DNA of 64,000 nt from the NCBI GenBank assembly GCA_023333565.1, contig JAJKFH010002891.1, positions 434,001 through 498,000 of the forward strand. The letters run 5' to 3'. The notes below the pieces were generated by a model that did not search any database, was not told the origin of the DNA, and saw nothing but the letters and a program-made list of their open reading frames with translations. The DNA is from Puffinus mauretanicus. Taxonomy: Eukaryota > Chordata > Aves > Procellariiformes > Procellariidae. Position 1 is the first letter of the stretch. The number at the start of each line of letters is the position of its first letter. Below are positions 1 through 14,358 of this stretch, one piece after another. The translations under genes and the position numbers were made by a program.

Positions 1-60
1 TCTTTTCTTTTCTTTCCCTTTTTTTTTTTTTTCCTTTCCCTTTTCTGTCTTCCCCTTTCT
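1..60 (+). repeat. Polypyrimidine (CT-rich, T-rich) tract at the window edge
   Basis: Nearly unbroken T and C for 60 bases, including a long T run. It is cut by the window edge, so the full length is unknown. Confidence 0.9.
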
Positions 61-163
61 TGGTCTGTGGCTATTATGGAATTCTAGTACAGGATGTCTT
101 GAAAAAGAGAGAGAAATGCTCCATGGATATGTTTGGTTTGTTTGTGGTTTTTTGTTTGTGGTG

Positions 164-208
164 TTTTTTTTGTTTTTGTTTTTGTTTTTGTTTTTGTTTT
201 TTTTTTTT
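164..208 (+). repeat. (TTTTTG)n microsatellite ending in a T run
   Basis: Five units of TTTTTG-type repeat run into 12-13 T. On the minus strand this reads as an A-rich, CAAAAA repeat. Confidence 0.9.
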
Positions 209-3200
209 AACCCAGGAAATATACACTCTTTGAGGTAAGGGGTTGTATATTTAATTAAATATAACTATTCATACTGTGGGTCATTGGAGCTCTGCAGAAA
301 GGGATCTGAATAGTTTATTTAATTTAAAGTATTTGCTTGCTTATCATTGTACAGATTTTGGCATGTGGACTCAGTATGTGTACATGGAGTTAAATAGATA
401 CAATAGATTGGTTTGTCTTAGTGGGAGCCATTACGGTTGATTGAGGCATAATCCTTACATCAAGTGGGAGTTGGAGAAACAAAGGAGCTGTTATCATCTA
501 TCAGGGAAAGGTTTACTTATTAGTGTATGCCAAGTTTTACACAACAGAACCTAATAACTTCAAAGCTCTAAAAAAAAACCAACCCCAAAACAGAAGCTTT
601 TTTAATATTATATTTCACTTCTATATTTGAGATATGCCAAAATTGCATAAAATAGTAAGTATAATACTCATAGATCAGAATATTCTCAGTCTAAAAAAGT
701 ACAGGCACAGCTGTAATTTGCTGATAAACCTCTGACTTTTAGTTGCTTTTGATAATAGAGACCCACTACTGGTTTTCTTAATCTCTCATGTTTTCTTGAG
801 GTATTTTCAGTAGGGGACATTAACAAAGCTCAAGAGACATAGGTTTAGATTATGAAAACAACGGGAGCTGTGTGGCTACCTTTCAAGTAGCAGGAATTGT
901 CTTTATGTGTGAAAAGGGAAGAGATGGCTTGTGATATAAAAAGAAATGGGGGTTAAGTGGTAAGGAAATAGGGTGGAGCTGTTCCAAACCCGAAAACTCA
1001 GGGGAAAAGTCCTGGTAAAGAAAAATGAAGAGAAAGAAAATCGTAAAACAGGAAAAAGTGCCCTATATACACTGGTACAGAAAGAGGTGAGGAAAATGGT
1101 TCCTGTCAGCAATATCTTCTTTTGTCGATCCATTCTAGTTGTACATGTTGCTGTACATGATCCATAGAGAGAATAAGCAGAAGACAGGACTGAAAATGTG
1201 TTGAAAGGGAAATATTAGAAATATTGGGAAGGTGTTGCTTTCTCAATCCTAAATACTTCCTGCTGCTAGAGGCCGTTGGTTTTATTATTTCCTCTGTGTC
1301 ACAGATGCATATGCTTCTTCACACAAAATTGCATTTCTCAATGGACAGTTTGAATTTGGCTCTCACCAAATTATTGTGCTTGTACACTACTGACTCATAT
1401 TGAAGTATCTACAGAGATTCCTGTGAATGCAGAGCAGGTGATGTATATTTTAGAAGTGAGAACTTTTTTAACTGAAAGCCCCGTTTCACCTATTCCTTCA
1501 GTTATTGTCTGGGATAACATCACAAGACCTTTATTTTCAAACTGGAGTAAATTACATTAGTATGGATTTCTTGTTACTAATGTCTCTAGTGTCTCTAATT
1601 CATGTGTTTTCCTTTCTTGGCTTTAAGGTATGTAAAAATAAATAAGAGCTACCGTGTTCAAGTTTATTCTTGAGGACCAAAGCGAGTGTTCCTATTGGTA
1701 TGCTACATGTGGACTGAAGTTTTCATCTTGGTTTTGGTAGAATATATGTAGCCACAGTATGAAATGATTTCTCTAGAACATATATGCAGGAATGTAGTGA
1801 GTTTGTAACTACTTTTATAAGCTAATTCAGAAGCAAGAATATATTATGTGTATCTATATTATATATATCTAGAAGCATGACAATACTTGTTTCTTTTTAA
1901 GGTCAATATAAATGGTTTGTTAATTGGATTCACTTTGGGTGTGCTACAGTGTTGCAAAACTTTAATCAGTAGAAAATCATCTTGTTTCATTGGTGGTGGT
2001 GATTTTTTCGAAGTGATCCCTCACTTTGGCAGACCAGGGGATGGTTGTCAGTAATTTAAAGAGATTGCCTTGGAGGTGATTTGTACAACTGAATTAATAA
2101 TTATTGCCTTCTTGTTTTTAGAAAGCCTTGACCTATAAAAATTTAAGTAATTTGGCTCCTGCCATAGAAGAAAAGATATATTTATCTTTAATATGGTTTA
2201 TGGGCAGTGTCTTGGTGCTAAAGCATGGGAATGAACATGAAGTGTACTTTGTTAGCTCCTACTATAGGCTACTTTATTTCATAACGTCTCTATTGAAAAT
2301 CACATAAAATCTTTATAGATGAGCCATGTAGTAGAATGAAAGATTTTTATGTTGTGTTCTACAAGCTTGTTAAAATTTCAAACTGTTCCAATGGTCATAT
2401 TCGTGCTTCTTAGTGACTTTAAAGTCTGTCAGTGCACCATGACTAAATCCTTATTATTCCTCCCTCCCTTTTTTTAATCTTCGTATCCCATGCAGCCCTC
2501 TGCAAGGTTTATAGTAGAGCCTTTAGTATTCAACCGTGTTGAAGTACAGTCTTGCATAGTAATAGTTCTTTTATTTTTCTAGAAGTAATCCAGATTCCTT
2601 GTAGGCTGTTAGTGGTTAATGCTGTAGGTGTCTGTGAGTGCATGTATGAATCAGGTTAGCAAGATTTACTCCCTTCATTTCAAAGAAGGGCGCTCATCCA
2701 TGAGGTAATTTTTGAAATGCCTCTTTCAAGTAATGGAAGATAGCGTCTTGTTTGTCTTTAGAGTTAAGAACTTTAAGTCAAATGTCTTGAGTTATTAATA
2801 TTGAAAAATTGGCTACTATGGGTGGATGCAATCTGTAAATTAAAAAAATAAATGAATGTGCATAATTACATGAAAATTGTAGCCATACTGTGGTTGGACA
2901 AAAAGATAAACAGGACAGAAGTAGCCTTTGTGCTTTATTGTAATTACTCTTAATATGCTTCTAAGGGATTCCCACCCTGCTCACATTTCTTGACAGCAAT
3001 GCTATGTACAATGGATATATAATGGCTAGTATAACACAAGCCTTGTAGGAATAGCGGTATAGTGGGCATGTTTACAGTTATAGTCTTACCTAACGAAAGG
3101 CCATGTTGTGAAGTAGCAGTGCTGTCACTTTATAAGTTTTGCTTACGAAGACCTTTGCATGAAAATTGTCTAGCTAAGTATTTTCAGATTAGCTAATCAA

Positions 3201-5930
3201 TGCAAAGATTCTCCCAGACTTGGAATCACATCTGCTGCACGTGTCTGTTTTGTATGAGTTTTGCAAATAAGTAGGTAAATACTTCATATCTTGTAGCATA
3301 TGCCACCTTAGGTTGCTCAGAATAAAATGCTTAACAACCTAAGTAGATAGAAAAATGACTTGCAAAATTACTTTCTTTTTTCTATTTTGAAAGAAGACTT
3401 TTAAAAGGTGTAGGAATGTTTGCTGACTTAAGCATTGCTGAGACCTTTCGTATCAAGTTTCAGTCAAAAATATGTTATTGTAGGTGATGTATAAGTCCCC
3501 GAAAAATAGATTTGTAATGGAAATGCCAGGAGACCCTTAATTATAATCATTCTTGTTAGTCTAAATGCCTAGAATTGAATACAGTTTTCATTGATCTACT
3601 ATTATGTGACACAAGTGACCACTTACAGAGAAATCCATAATAATACTAGTTAACTGGCTGCATTCAAAAATACAGTTAAAAGTACCCACCTCTGTGCATA
3701 GGCTTTGCAGAATGCTTTTGTGAGCTCAAGTCCCACATGAGACTTGTTTTGGAAGTCTTAAAAGGTGTAAATCTGATGCTGATTTTTCCACTGAGACTAT
3801 TTCTGCCCTGTTTTCACAGAAGATTTGTGGGTACTTAAATGACTTGAAATGCAATACAAGGTGGCTCCTATAATGTCTCAGACATTAAGTGTGAGAGGGG
3901 ACAGGGTAGTAGTCTCCAAAATTATTGCTGTGCAATAGGTGCTCCTTTGAAGTGAACGGATGTACTTGGTAGTTTTTATTGGCCAGAAAGTCATAGCACC
4001 TTCCTGGCAGCTTTGATTTAAAGGTATTTAAAAGCTGACGAGTCCAATCATAGGAAAAGTGTCCTTTTCTACTCTTAGTCTTGAGTCTGTGCTGTAGCCA
4101 AATGCATTGGTGAGGCAGCATTAGGAGGCTCATGTGGTTCCTGCCAGGGCCAAACTTTGCCTGTTGATAAATGGAAGGCATCAGTTTACATCAATATCTT
4201 TCTGGCATCCTTTTTTACTTTGAGTTAAACGAATAAAAATGAACCTTTTTGTTCTGAATCATAAAATCATCTTGGGTAAGGTAGATGGTAATGCGAAGTC
4301 TTAAGTGTAGAATTAAATTTTGATTAACTTTTTAATTGAATTGGCTTTTTGAGAACACAATGATGTATGAACTTTTGATACAGCATTTGACATTTTAGAG
4401 ATAGACATCTATGCTACAATAATATGCTGACTAGATAACAGTTTTGTTAAAGCATGAAGGCAGCAATTATTTAGTAGAGATTAAGAATGAGAGATTTCAA
4501 TCAAAAATCCTGCTCTTGTATGTGAAAAGGTTTTGGTTTAATCAGTTTTATGGGGAAACAATTGTTTTTGTAAAGAAGTCTTTCATATTATATGTAACTT
4601 AAATTATCTCTTGAGTTAAACTTTTTGAAAACAAAGAATGTGCATATGTGTTTTTCATTAAGTAATTCATACCAAACAACATTTTCAAATGGAGCATGTA
4701 GCACTGGTGGCAGGTAAAACCATTGTTCTTTTTTCTTTTGTAATCTTAAATAGTTTGCATTTATTTCTTTCAGTATCCATTAGCAAATTATACTGGAAAA
4801 AGCATAATTTTTTTTTAAACTGGATATCATATCATTATAGTTAAATAATATATTGACTGCAATATACACAACCTTTTTATCTTTGTAGGTGTTAGCAATC
4901 AAAATATTATTTAGCTGGAGAGATATTAATATTTCTACTTTTCTCAGGTTCTGTCTAATAAGATACCACAGCTCTTGGGGTTTGGGTTTTATTTTGCATT
5001 TTCTGTCCATACTCTGCTGTGCCTTTCTTGACGAATGACATCATCACCACGACTCTTATTCACCATCTTAAAAGTGAATCCCTGTATGCTTGTGACTGTT
5101 TGTAACTCAGTAGTAAAATCGTTTGGCTTTTGAAAGTTGTTTCTCAGAGCTCTGTGCTTGAGGACCATTTGCTGTCAAAAGAAACATGTCACTGTGGTGT
5201 TTGGCTGGTGTGGAGCCTGTGTCTACCTCTGCCACTTTGAAATTTGCTGTTCAGAACTGCAGGATGTAATGCAAGAAGTAATGTGTTGAAACCACAGCAT
5301 CAAGATTCAGGTCAAATATTAGCCAAAACTTTCAGTAGTACAAATACTGGAGGGCTGAAATTGATGATTGATGTTACTCTTAAAGAACCACTACGATTTC
5401 ATTGGAAAGGTTATAGGTCTAGTTGATTCTACCTTGGGAGAAAAGGAAGGAGTGAGAAATGCATAGCAGGTGTTCCACATCATAAATGCATGACTTCATT
5501 ACAGTTAGCATTCTAAACAAAGATTTCTGTTTTTTTATTTTGAATAATATCTTAAATGGGAAGGAATTGTGTTTGGGTAGCCTTAATTGTGAAATAAAGG
5601 GGTGAGCCAATATCTGCATTTCACTGTCTTAGGTAGTGAGGAACTGAATATTAAATAATTTTTTATAGATTAATACTATTAATGCACTGTTAGTACATAA
5701 ATTAATGGTGTTTTATAGCTCAGATGATAAATGGCAGACTGCTTACTCAAGCTTGAAATCAGACTGTTTTCCACAAACTGAAAAATAATTCTGTATATCT
5801 GATGGGCAAATCAGGAAAATAGTGTTGTAACATATCAACAGAATAGCCAAATTGAATTATTTTTGTATGACTCAGATTTTTACCTTAAATTTTGATTTTG
5901 CCTCAAAATCTTTCTGCTTCAAAAACGTAT

Positions 5931-5989
5931 GCCTTAACCTTTCCTTACCTTTTAAATTATCGTTAAGGTAAGGAAAACTACAGTTAAGC
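5931..5989. repeat. Imperfect inverted repeat / hairpin
   Basis: TTTCCTTACCTT (5940-5951) pairs perfectly with AAGGTAAGGAAA (5965-5976) across a 13-base loop. Outer segments GCCTTAAC and GTTAAGC extend the symmetry imperfectly. No TA-type target duplication was recognised. Confidence 0.7.
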
Positions 5990-7745
5990 TTAAGTAACAA
6001 TAGCCATTAAAAAAAAAACCACCACAGACTTTGTGTAGACGTACAGCAAGATCACGTCTCTTTAATTGCTGGCTTTTATTTCCTTGGGCCTGGTTAGAAA
6101 GCAGGTGACAAGGAGGAAAGCTTGGTTTGAGAAGGTAGAAAGGCAAAATCTTGAACAAGGGGATATGAGAGGAATAAGCGTATATGGAAGTAGGTCTGGT
6201 CCTATAGTACAGCAGCATGAAGTTTTATGCTAGTTTATGAAAACAAACTTTGTTTTACATTTCTGATAGTTGTGATATTCAGGTATGCGAGCTATACGAA
6301 AGCAGTAAGAGCAAAAGTAATTCCAGCAGTTAAATGGCAGTATTTACATGTATTAAATTGATTGATTTAGTTATGGTGGTACATATAGTCATATGGTAAT
6401 GTATAAGAAATTATTTTGCTCCATGAACCTAGAGGGACTCAAGTCTTTAAGTTTTTATGTGCTGCATCATCAAGGTAATGGTGTTTAGCTGTGTTTCTGT
6501 GTGATTGTATTAGATTGCCAGATATGGCCTAGGAGTCATTTGTTTGACAATAGAGAGCCTAAACTGTGGCTTGAAATGGGAGAAAGTAATTTCACTCCTA
6601 AAAGTGATTCTTCTCTTTTCTTTCAGATTATAGTTTAACTGATTTTTGGTTTTAATTTTTTTTTTTAAACTATTGAGGGATGAATGTTGTTTCAGTCTAG
6701 TACCTTTACCAGACACTGTGATCAGTACATTAGGGAAGACCACATAAATTTAGTGATTTGCATATGTTATTAATATATAAATAAAATATACCTTACAATT
6801 TCAGCCTTATTTTCAGTATGTATTTGAGACCTCTAGCACATCTATTTCCAGCATATGTCTGTGCTACAGTCAAGTGATTTTGGTGCTTATTGGGCAAATA
6901 CCATGAATATGGTGGTTGCATTGTTAAATACCTACTGATTTTACCAATCATCTTCTGCAAGAATATTCTTCTGCAATAAACGTTTAAAAATACACGTGCT
7001 CTGGGTATTTAGAAGCATCACTTCATGGCTTCTTATTTTTACAAAATAATAAAATGGCTTTAAACATGAGTGGTTCTAGTGGTTTAGGTTCACTTGTATT
7101 TGGTAAGCATAACACAACATCAGTTCTACCAACAAAATAGAATCCTAGGTGAAGTCATAACCAAATATTTACGGGATGCGCTCTGGTAAAATCTGAGATT
7201 GTAGAGAGAATGAGGTATAATCATTGTGAATTAACAGCAGGCAACTTATCAGACTTGTGAAAGAAAGTAAATTATATGAACTAGTTTAACCCACAAATAA
7301 ACACAAATTATAATCACAAACCTTGAAAGTCTTTGTTCGTGTCGATTGATTCAGATGTATCTAAGATATCTTTAAAATGCAAGATTAACCTTAGTTTTTA
7401 AATGTTTTGTCCTGCTTGGGAGAGAAGTAAATTACTCAAATTGGCTTGCCAAGAGAGATGGTTGGTTTGTCTGTGTTTAGTTTTTGAAGAAACACAATAC
7501 TATAGAAAAAAGCATTAAAACATGGAGGAAAAAATGTTCTGTAAAAGATGATTGACTTGTATGATATAGTCATTGACGAAGAAGCATAGAAATAGATCCC
7601 AATGCTTGTGAAAGGCAGAAGGTTTAAACTACTATTAAGAGTATTGTGGAAGGTCAAGAATCTTCTTTAAGGCTCACTGAAATCTTTCGATGAGTCATTT
7701 ATAAATGTTTTATTAAAGATATAACAAATTAGTATTTTGTGGCTT

Positions 7746-7970
7746 TTTTTTTTTTTTTCACTCGATACATCGCAGAAGCATAATAGAAAAGGGAAGTGGA
7801 CAAAAAATTCTGAGGCACCACTTTTGTGTGATTTCCATCAAGCAGCCCCTTCTGTCCCATGGTGGTGAACTCCTTTGTTTCTCCCTATTTCTCCTGTTGA
7901 GTATTTCCAAGATACTGCTCATATAGAACGAAGCATGGAGGCAAATTCTGATTGTTGTCCATGAAGGCAT
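7746..7970 (-). pseudogene. Possible retrocopy ending in a poly-A tract
   Basis: On the minus strand about 210 bp of mixed, less AT-rich sequence end in a stop (TGA) directly followed by a run of about 14 A (the T run at 7746-7759). A 70-codon frame precedes it, starting MPSWTTIRIC and holding a basic stretch RRNREKQR. The layout resembles the 3' end of a reverse-transcribed mRNA, but I do not recognise the protein and see no target duplication. Chance is a serious alternative in this T-run-rich DNA. Confidence 0.15.
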
Positions 7971-10900
7971 TCTGCCTTCCTGCTGTGCAAGAAGCAGGAT
8001 TTAGGGGCTAAATTGGCATGTTCAGGGAAGCTCTGTTGGAGAATTAGCTAGATAAGGACTGATTTGTACTTTTTTTTTAAAAAAAAAAAAACCTACCAGA
8101 CAAAAACAATCTTTGACTACCCTGGTTAGAAGCTGTGAACTGGTAAATCTTGGGGTCGCTGTTCATTAGTGTAGCAGAAGTCACTTAACAGGGAGTACTT
8201 ATTTTTGCTATTACTCACTGGGCCTGTGTGTTGGAATTGTTGAGAATGTTTTTGAACGCAGCTTTCCGTCTACTGATTTTTAAGATCAGTGTCTTCTTGG
8301 GGAAAGATGTAAGCGTAGTATCAGGGAGATCTTCACATACATTTATCTTTTGTGCCAAACGCTGAACCTACTTTGCAGAAAGTGGTAATAATCAGGACCT
8401 TTTCTGTCCTCGTTCTCCAAATAAAGCCCATGGTAATTAGATCTGTGAGTCTTTTACTGCTAATATTGTTAAGACAAGCTTTCCTTTTGATGAGGGTTCT
8501 CTCCAGGAATCCTAAGGTGGGTGAGGAACAGCAAATTGCACTGTTCTGTGCACAAGGTCTGCGAGAAGGATAACAAATGGAAGAACAATGTCTGTTTATA
8601 CAAAAGAAAAGACAGAAAAGGGGTTAAGAACTAAGCAGGCACATCTCTGAGTGCAGGGAGGCAGAAGAGAAGAACATGTTGGCTTTGAAATTTTCGGCCC
8701 TGGGATGTAGACTGCCACACTAGGAAACTGAAAACCAATGAGGTGATAGCGAAAGGAAGCAATTGTCCCGTTTCAGATTTTCTGTTCCTTTTAGAACTTA
8801 CTCCAAATAACTGAATGGTCATCAAGACAAGTAACAAACCACAATAGTTTAACCTTTTGGAATGGAAGGTAAAGTTAAATGACGGTTCCTGTCATTTGTC
8901 CCAGGATCCAGAGTTAAGTCTGAAAATTAACAACATGGTGCTATCAGGTACTATGGAAAAATAAGGTCTCCTCAATCCCATGGTCATCTCTCCTTGATCA
9001 CTCAATTCTGGATGAAGTTTTAGAGGCCATGGAAGTAAAAGAAGCAAGAAATTAATAGAGGATGAATACAATAAGTAGCTTTTAATTATGTTTGTTCTGA
9101 ATGTTGATATATCGATGCATCTTCCAAACTCAGAATAGAGAAGAGATAAAGTAGTGTGTATATATATCTACATATATTTGTAGGCTTGAAGAACTTGTGT
9201 GATTTCAAAGATCTAGAAGAGAATGCCAGTGTATATGACTGTGTGACTAGCTTCTTTGGTAAAGATGGATATATAATATGTCATTTTGTAATAGGAGAAA
9301 CCACATGCTGTTACTGCTGTTGTTTGGGCTACCTAAGTAGAATATGGACTTGAATTTTCCCTCACCTTCCTTTTTTAAGTAAGAGATAAATGAAAGCTTA
9401 ACTGAGAAAGATAAGTGAAGGTAGGTTATGGACAGGGTTTTGTAAATCAGGATTTCTGTATTTTAATACAGTTTTACTTGATATAGGTCTTGTGGATCTT
9501 TAAAGAGAAAAATGCGTAGTTCTATTTTAAATATACCACTTCTTAATCACAACTTTCATGTTATGTTAAAGCACCCTTAACAGAATCATCAATCTGCTCT
9601 TGAATTGTCAGTAATATCAAATCTATGAAACATATAGTTGGTTTTGAATTTGAAACATTCATTTGCTTTGTGATGCCCGCTGTATAACTGAAGGCTTATT
9701 TAAATTTGGCTTAAAAAGGTACATCTGAGATTTTATTTTAATTGGCATATGCTACTCTTCCAGTGTGCCCCCTCTTTTGCGTGAAGAGACATGACATTTT
9801 CTTGAGAATTGTGGCCTTTAAAAATATTTCTTTTTCCTTGTGCAATAGTCCAGTCGTAAGCTTCCCCCCCTTGACTGTTTTCAGATGCTACTGTATCCTT
9901 TTACTGTAGGATGGTAAGCTGTAACATAATTTGTTCCTTCCCCCTCCTCAGTCTCTAGTTTAGGTTGGGTCCACATTATTGCAGGCAGCATGTCTGGGAG
10001 CCTATTCTGCATTTTGAAAACAGCCCTTTTTTCTTACCGATTATAGAATGAATCTAGGGAGGGGTAGTCTCCTGGGATAAAGTCAGCCCTTGTGACTTTT
10101 ATGCCCTTCATGAATTTTCCTGTCATATTTTTTACTTGCAGTTTGACCACAACAATGTTGGATAATACAGGCACACAAATAATGCATGTATGAAAGCTGA
10201 AATGCATTCATGGACTTCTTTGTATTGAACATAAGCTGAAGTGCAAACCTCTCCTCATCATAGCTGATCTATTTCTCCACCGTTTCATCTTGTTCTTAGT
10301 GTTTGTTCGTTGATTTCTGTCAGTTTGCCTGACTCTGCAGTGCTTGCTTCTCTCTCTTCCCCTTGTATGTGTGTGTAACAGTTCCCATTCATTCAGTTTC
10401 CTGGGTCTGTTATGTTTGTTCTGGCTGATACAGTAAAATGGTTGAGCATCAATGGTTCAACAAGTGTAAGCATGTTTACAAACAAAAAATGTGAAGTTGA
10501 ATTTGTGGTGTGTAAATGTATGACCATTGGCCTTAACCTAGCTGACACTGACTGCAGCAATAATGGCAACCTGAGCGCTTACCAAGATAGAAAAAGAAAT
10601 TCTGTATGTTCTGTCCTCACATCTTCATTTGCTGAGGACATGTATCCTTTAAGACATAAGCATGTGCTAGAAGTTAAGCTTGTAAGTGTTTTGCTGAACA
10701 GTGTCCTTTCGATCATCCTGGCTTCATTCTGCAAAATTGAATATAGCGAGGAGGTGGGGGAGTTTTCTGTTGTAACTAATGGTAATGTCATAAACAGGAT
10801 TATGTCTTGAGTTGTAAGTGGCAGATTAGACAACGACCAAGAGAGAAAATCTGTTTTCCAGCAAATATTCTCAGTTATAAAGAACCTTAGGAGAGAAAGA

Positions 10901-13900
10901 TAAAATGGGATATATAGGCAGAATTGTTTCTATGCAGAATATTTTTTCCAAATTTCCCTTGAGGCATCAGCTGTTCTCTGAACATGCAAGAAGTTCGTTG
11001 TGCTTCTGATCAGCTTCCCACACATTCTCACCCACACCACTTTGCTGTGTCATCTTAATGTCATTTTTAAATACTAACAAAAGAAGCATTTTGTTTATAA
11101 CGCAGAAATAAAAATCTTGAGAGGGGAAAGAATGTCTTTTGTATGTTATTTTAGCAGATCAAAGCTGACTCATGAGTAGCAAATATGAAATAAAGTAATT
11201 AATATATTTAAAATTCACAATTCCTGAGATAAGGACTTGTTTAAGAAGTACTTTGATTATAGTCATCATATTTCACAGACTTTTTTCATATATGATTGGT
11301 ATTGTTTTTGGAAAGTTTACCTTGCTGCAAAGTATTACATTTAGAATATATAACAGTAGAGCAGTTTGTGAAACTAGATATAACTGGTGCTTTAAATAAT
11401 TGAGTGTGCTAAATTGAACAGTGGTCAGGTACACTGGAGACCAAGTGGGAAGATGGAAAAGCAACCTTTCTTTGGGGAAACAAAAAGCTATGATACAATT
11501 TACTTGGCATGGGAAGTTTTAGTCAACCCTTGTCATTTACTGCCTTTGTGGTGACTTGATGTAGGAAGTTCCTTGAAAAAACAGAAATATGTTACTGCCA
11601 CCATTGCAGGCAAGCACTCATGCAAGTTATCATTTGCACCAAAAATAAAAATTTGTATTAACTATATCACACATTATCAGCAGAACAAGCACTCTATCAC
11701 ATCTCTCCTGTACATTTCTAAGCAAAAATCAGTTTAGTTTTAAATTTGCTATTTGTTATTATTCTGGACAAACAAAATACTTATCTCCATTTTTTTTTGT
11801 TGGCTGTTGGAAAACTTGATTGGGATTTTGATTGAACTAGGGTGGTCTCTAGGTGGAGATATTTGAAGTTAAATCCTCCATGACAATCTAGACAGAAAGA
11901 ATGCTTAAATTTGAATTAAGATTTAATTCAGTTTATGTAGAAGTTGACTTCAACTTTTAATTTTTGCTTGACAGTATCATGAATTTCTTCACATGTGGTA
12001 TAATAAGAGCTCCCAAATCGTGGGGTATGTAGTGCTACAGTTGCTGTTTATTTTGCAGTAGCAGCTACCAGCCTTTGTAATGACCCCGTTGTAATGAGGA
12101 CAAAGATCTTGTGCTTGAAGGAGATGAACTGCAATTTTTGTCTCAAAGTGGTAACCAACAGTCTAGCTCCCCTGCTATCTGAAAGGCTCTCCAAAAGATT
12201 CGTTTTAAAATGTGTATAAAAGCTTCTACAAAAAGCAAGAGAAACATTGCGTGAGTGTCACTAAATGCAGTGTTTTATGACAAACTTTACTTCTGCTGCT
12301 CACTGGTGAAGAGAGGGTTTCCAGAACTGGTAGTGGTGTAGTGCAAACTTGCAAACTATCCACTGTAGAAACCTCTACCGCTAGAGCGGCCAAGTTTTAT
12401 CCCACTTGGATTGTGTTTCTGTATTTAAAAGCAAACAAACAAAACCAACAACGAGTCCAGAAAAAGCACTTATTTTCCAGTAACCTTAGAACATGGGTAA
12501 GTCTACGACTTCCAAAAGTAAAACAGCTGGAGTTGCTGCATTTTATGGGCAGAGTTTTATTGGTGTGTGTTAGATTTTTTTTTTTTTCTTTCTCTCTGCT
12601 TGTGCAGTTATACTCCTGATATTAAGAGAACGTGAGACTTAAATGAATGGTGTGATAGGGAATTAAAGTTTTGATTAATTCCCTCTATCTGAAGACCTCA
12701 AAGGTCATTCTTTATGAACTTGAATGTGCAGTTAAACCTTGGAACTCTCTCTTGAGTTAGACCAATGTTATAGTAATTTGTTGTTTCCCAATTTCAAATC
12801 TGGAATACTAAATACTGGTTGACCTTCTACAGCTGGCTAAGGTGGGAGAGGACAGTGGCTTTTTGTTTCCTTTCATTTTACCCTTACATCTACTTACAAG
12901 AAAGAATTGGAAAGAGAATGAAGCTAAGTAATTACTTTAACTGTGAATGGGCATTAACTGTAATGTCTGTTGCGGTTTTTTTTTTATATGATCGCAATCA
13001 TTGCTTATCGTTATCTTAACATATGATGAAAACTTTAAAAATATTGGTAAGACATGGGTTTCAGGAAGGCCTCTCAATCCTGCCAAACTGTTACCAATCC
13101 TATTTTATGGAAGGCTGAATTAGCTTCTTTGTTAGACTTTTAGCAACATGACTATGTTAATCATCTGATAGTAGTAAGCTTATGTGATAGCAGACTTTTC
13201 TCTGATGGTGGAACTCCACTATCCCTTGTGCCTGGGCTCTCAAGATGCTACTTATATATCTTTTAAGTGATGGGGAACAATGGTGCTGTTCATTGTATCA
13301 CCTCTGTACACCTCTGGCACAGCATTTTACACAAGTGGCTACATTATAAATGAGACTTCAATTTTGTGGTTGCATACCATTATTACTGACTTCAGAAAAT
13401 TTTTCCTTCCTTCAGCACCTAAGTTACAAGGATTAACAATAACAAATATTTTTTTCCTCTAAAAATATTGATTGCTAATTCACAGCTGGAATTTACATAG
13501 ATCTTTATTCATGAAGGTAAGAGCAGTTGCCCTACTGCTTCTGTCTCAAACGAAGTCTTCACCAGCAGAAAAGAATTGCTATGTTGGACTGTTTTCCCTT
13601 GTGTTTTCTAAAGATAACTCAACAGCAGTCTGGTTCCTGAAGCCGTCAGCATTAATGTCTAGAGAAATAAAATATCATATTAGTCATTTATTTTATAAGT
13701 GAGCATAACCTGGCAAAAATGAAAATAATTCTTCATAAGGAAATACCCTTTAAAGCAAAGACAGAGTTCTTAATGTGCTACAGCATAGAGGTTTTATGAG
13801 ACTAATGATTGTGCTTGTCTCCTGTTTATACGCATCCAACTGTGGAGGCACTTTCAAAACGTTTTTTTAAGACCTGGATTTTAGAGAGTAGTAATTATTC

Positions 13901-14236
13901 ACCTTCCTTGGAGATTTTCATTTCCTCTGTTTTCAGCCTAAAGCATTGTCTAATAGGAAAAGGGTAATGATTTCTCTAAAGGTGAACCAGAGTAGCAGAA
14001 GGGAAAGAGGTTTAAAGTGAACAGGTGGAAGTCAGGTAAGCCAATTGTTCCAGTATATCAGCAGTATCAGTTTTCCATAATTATTGCCTTTATGAAAATA
14101 GTCTTGTAAAGTGACATGAGCAAAATAAAGTAACCAGCATTTCATCTTCTCTCTAATGTTGCTAATGTTCTTCTTCATACTCATATTTTTTCTGTCCTTT
14201 CTTTGGTTTATTGCCTTCGTGTGTTTACTTGTAGTG

Positions 14237-14358
14237 ATAAATCATAATCATAGAATAGTTTGGGTTGGAAGGGACCTTCAAAGGTCATCTAGTCCAATCC
14301 CCCTGCCGTGGGCAGGGACATCTCCAACTAGGTTAGGTTGCTGAGAGCCCCATCCAAA
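14237..14358 (-). mobile_element. CR1 LINE 3' end, 5'-truncated
   Basis: Read on the minus strand, this ends with the avian CR1 3' signature: GGTCCCTTCCAACCCAAAC, then an ATTCTATGATT-type tail. Upstream of it lie CTAGATGACCTTTGAAGG and a block on the theme of 'dispatch of small debts' sequence typical of CR1 (TTGGAGATGTCCCTGCCCAC). Only about 120 bp survive, the usual product of aborted target-primed reverse transcription. No open reading frame remains. It closely resembles the copy at 48.6 kb in the opposite orientation. Confidence 0.92.

Larger units (their letters stand above)
1..14236 (+). other. GABRB2 upstream intron, first unique stretch
   Basis: AT-rich non-coding DNA, inferred to be intronic from the exon at 49.9 kb. 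It holds the edge pyrimidine tract, the TTTTTG repeat, a hairpin at 5.9 kb and the poly-A-ended segment at 7.75 kb. Open frames here, including 132 codons at 10412-10810, have no recognisable domains, no splice context and no codon pattern of a gene. Confidence 0.7.

Noticed and set aside
10412..10810. 132-codon open frame on the plus strand, with an overlapping minus frame
   Set aside because: No recognisable domain, no start or splice context, and open frames on both strands. In 64 kb of six-frame sequence one or two frames of this length are expected by chance.
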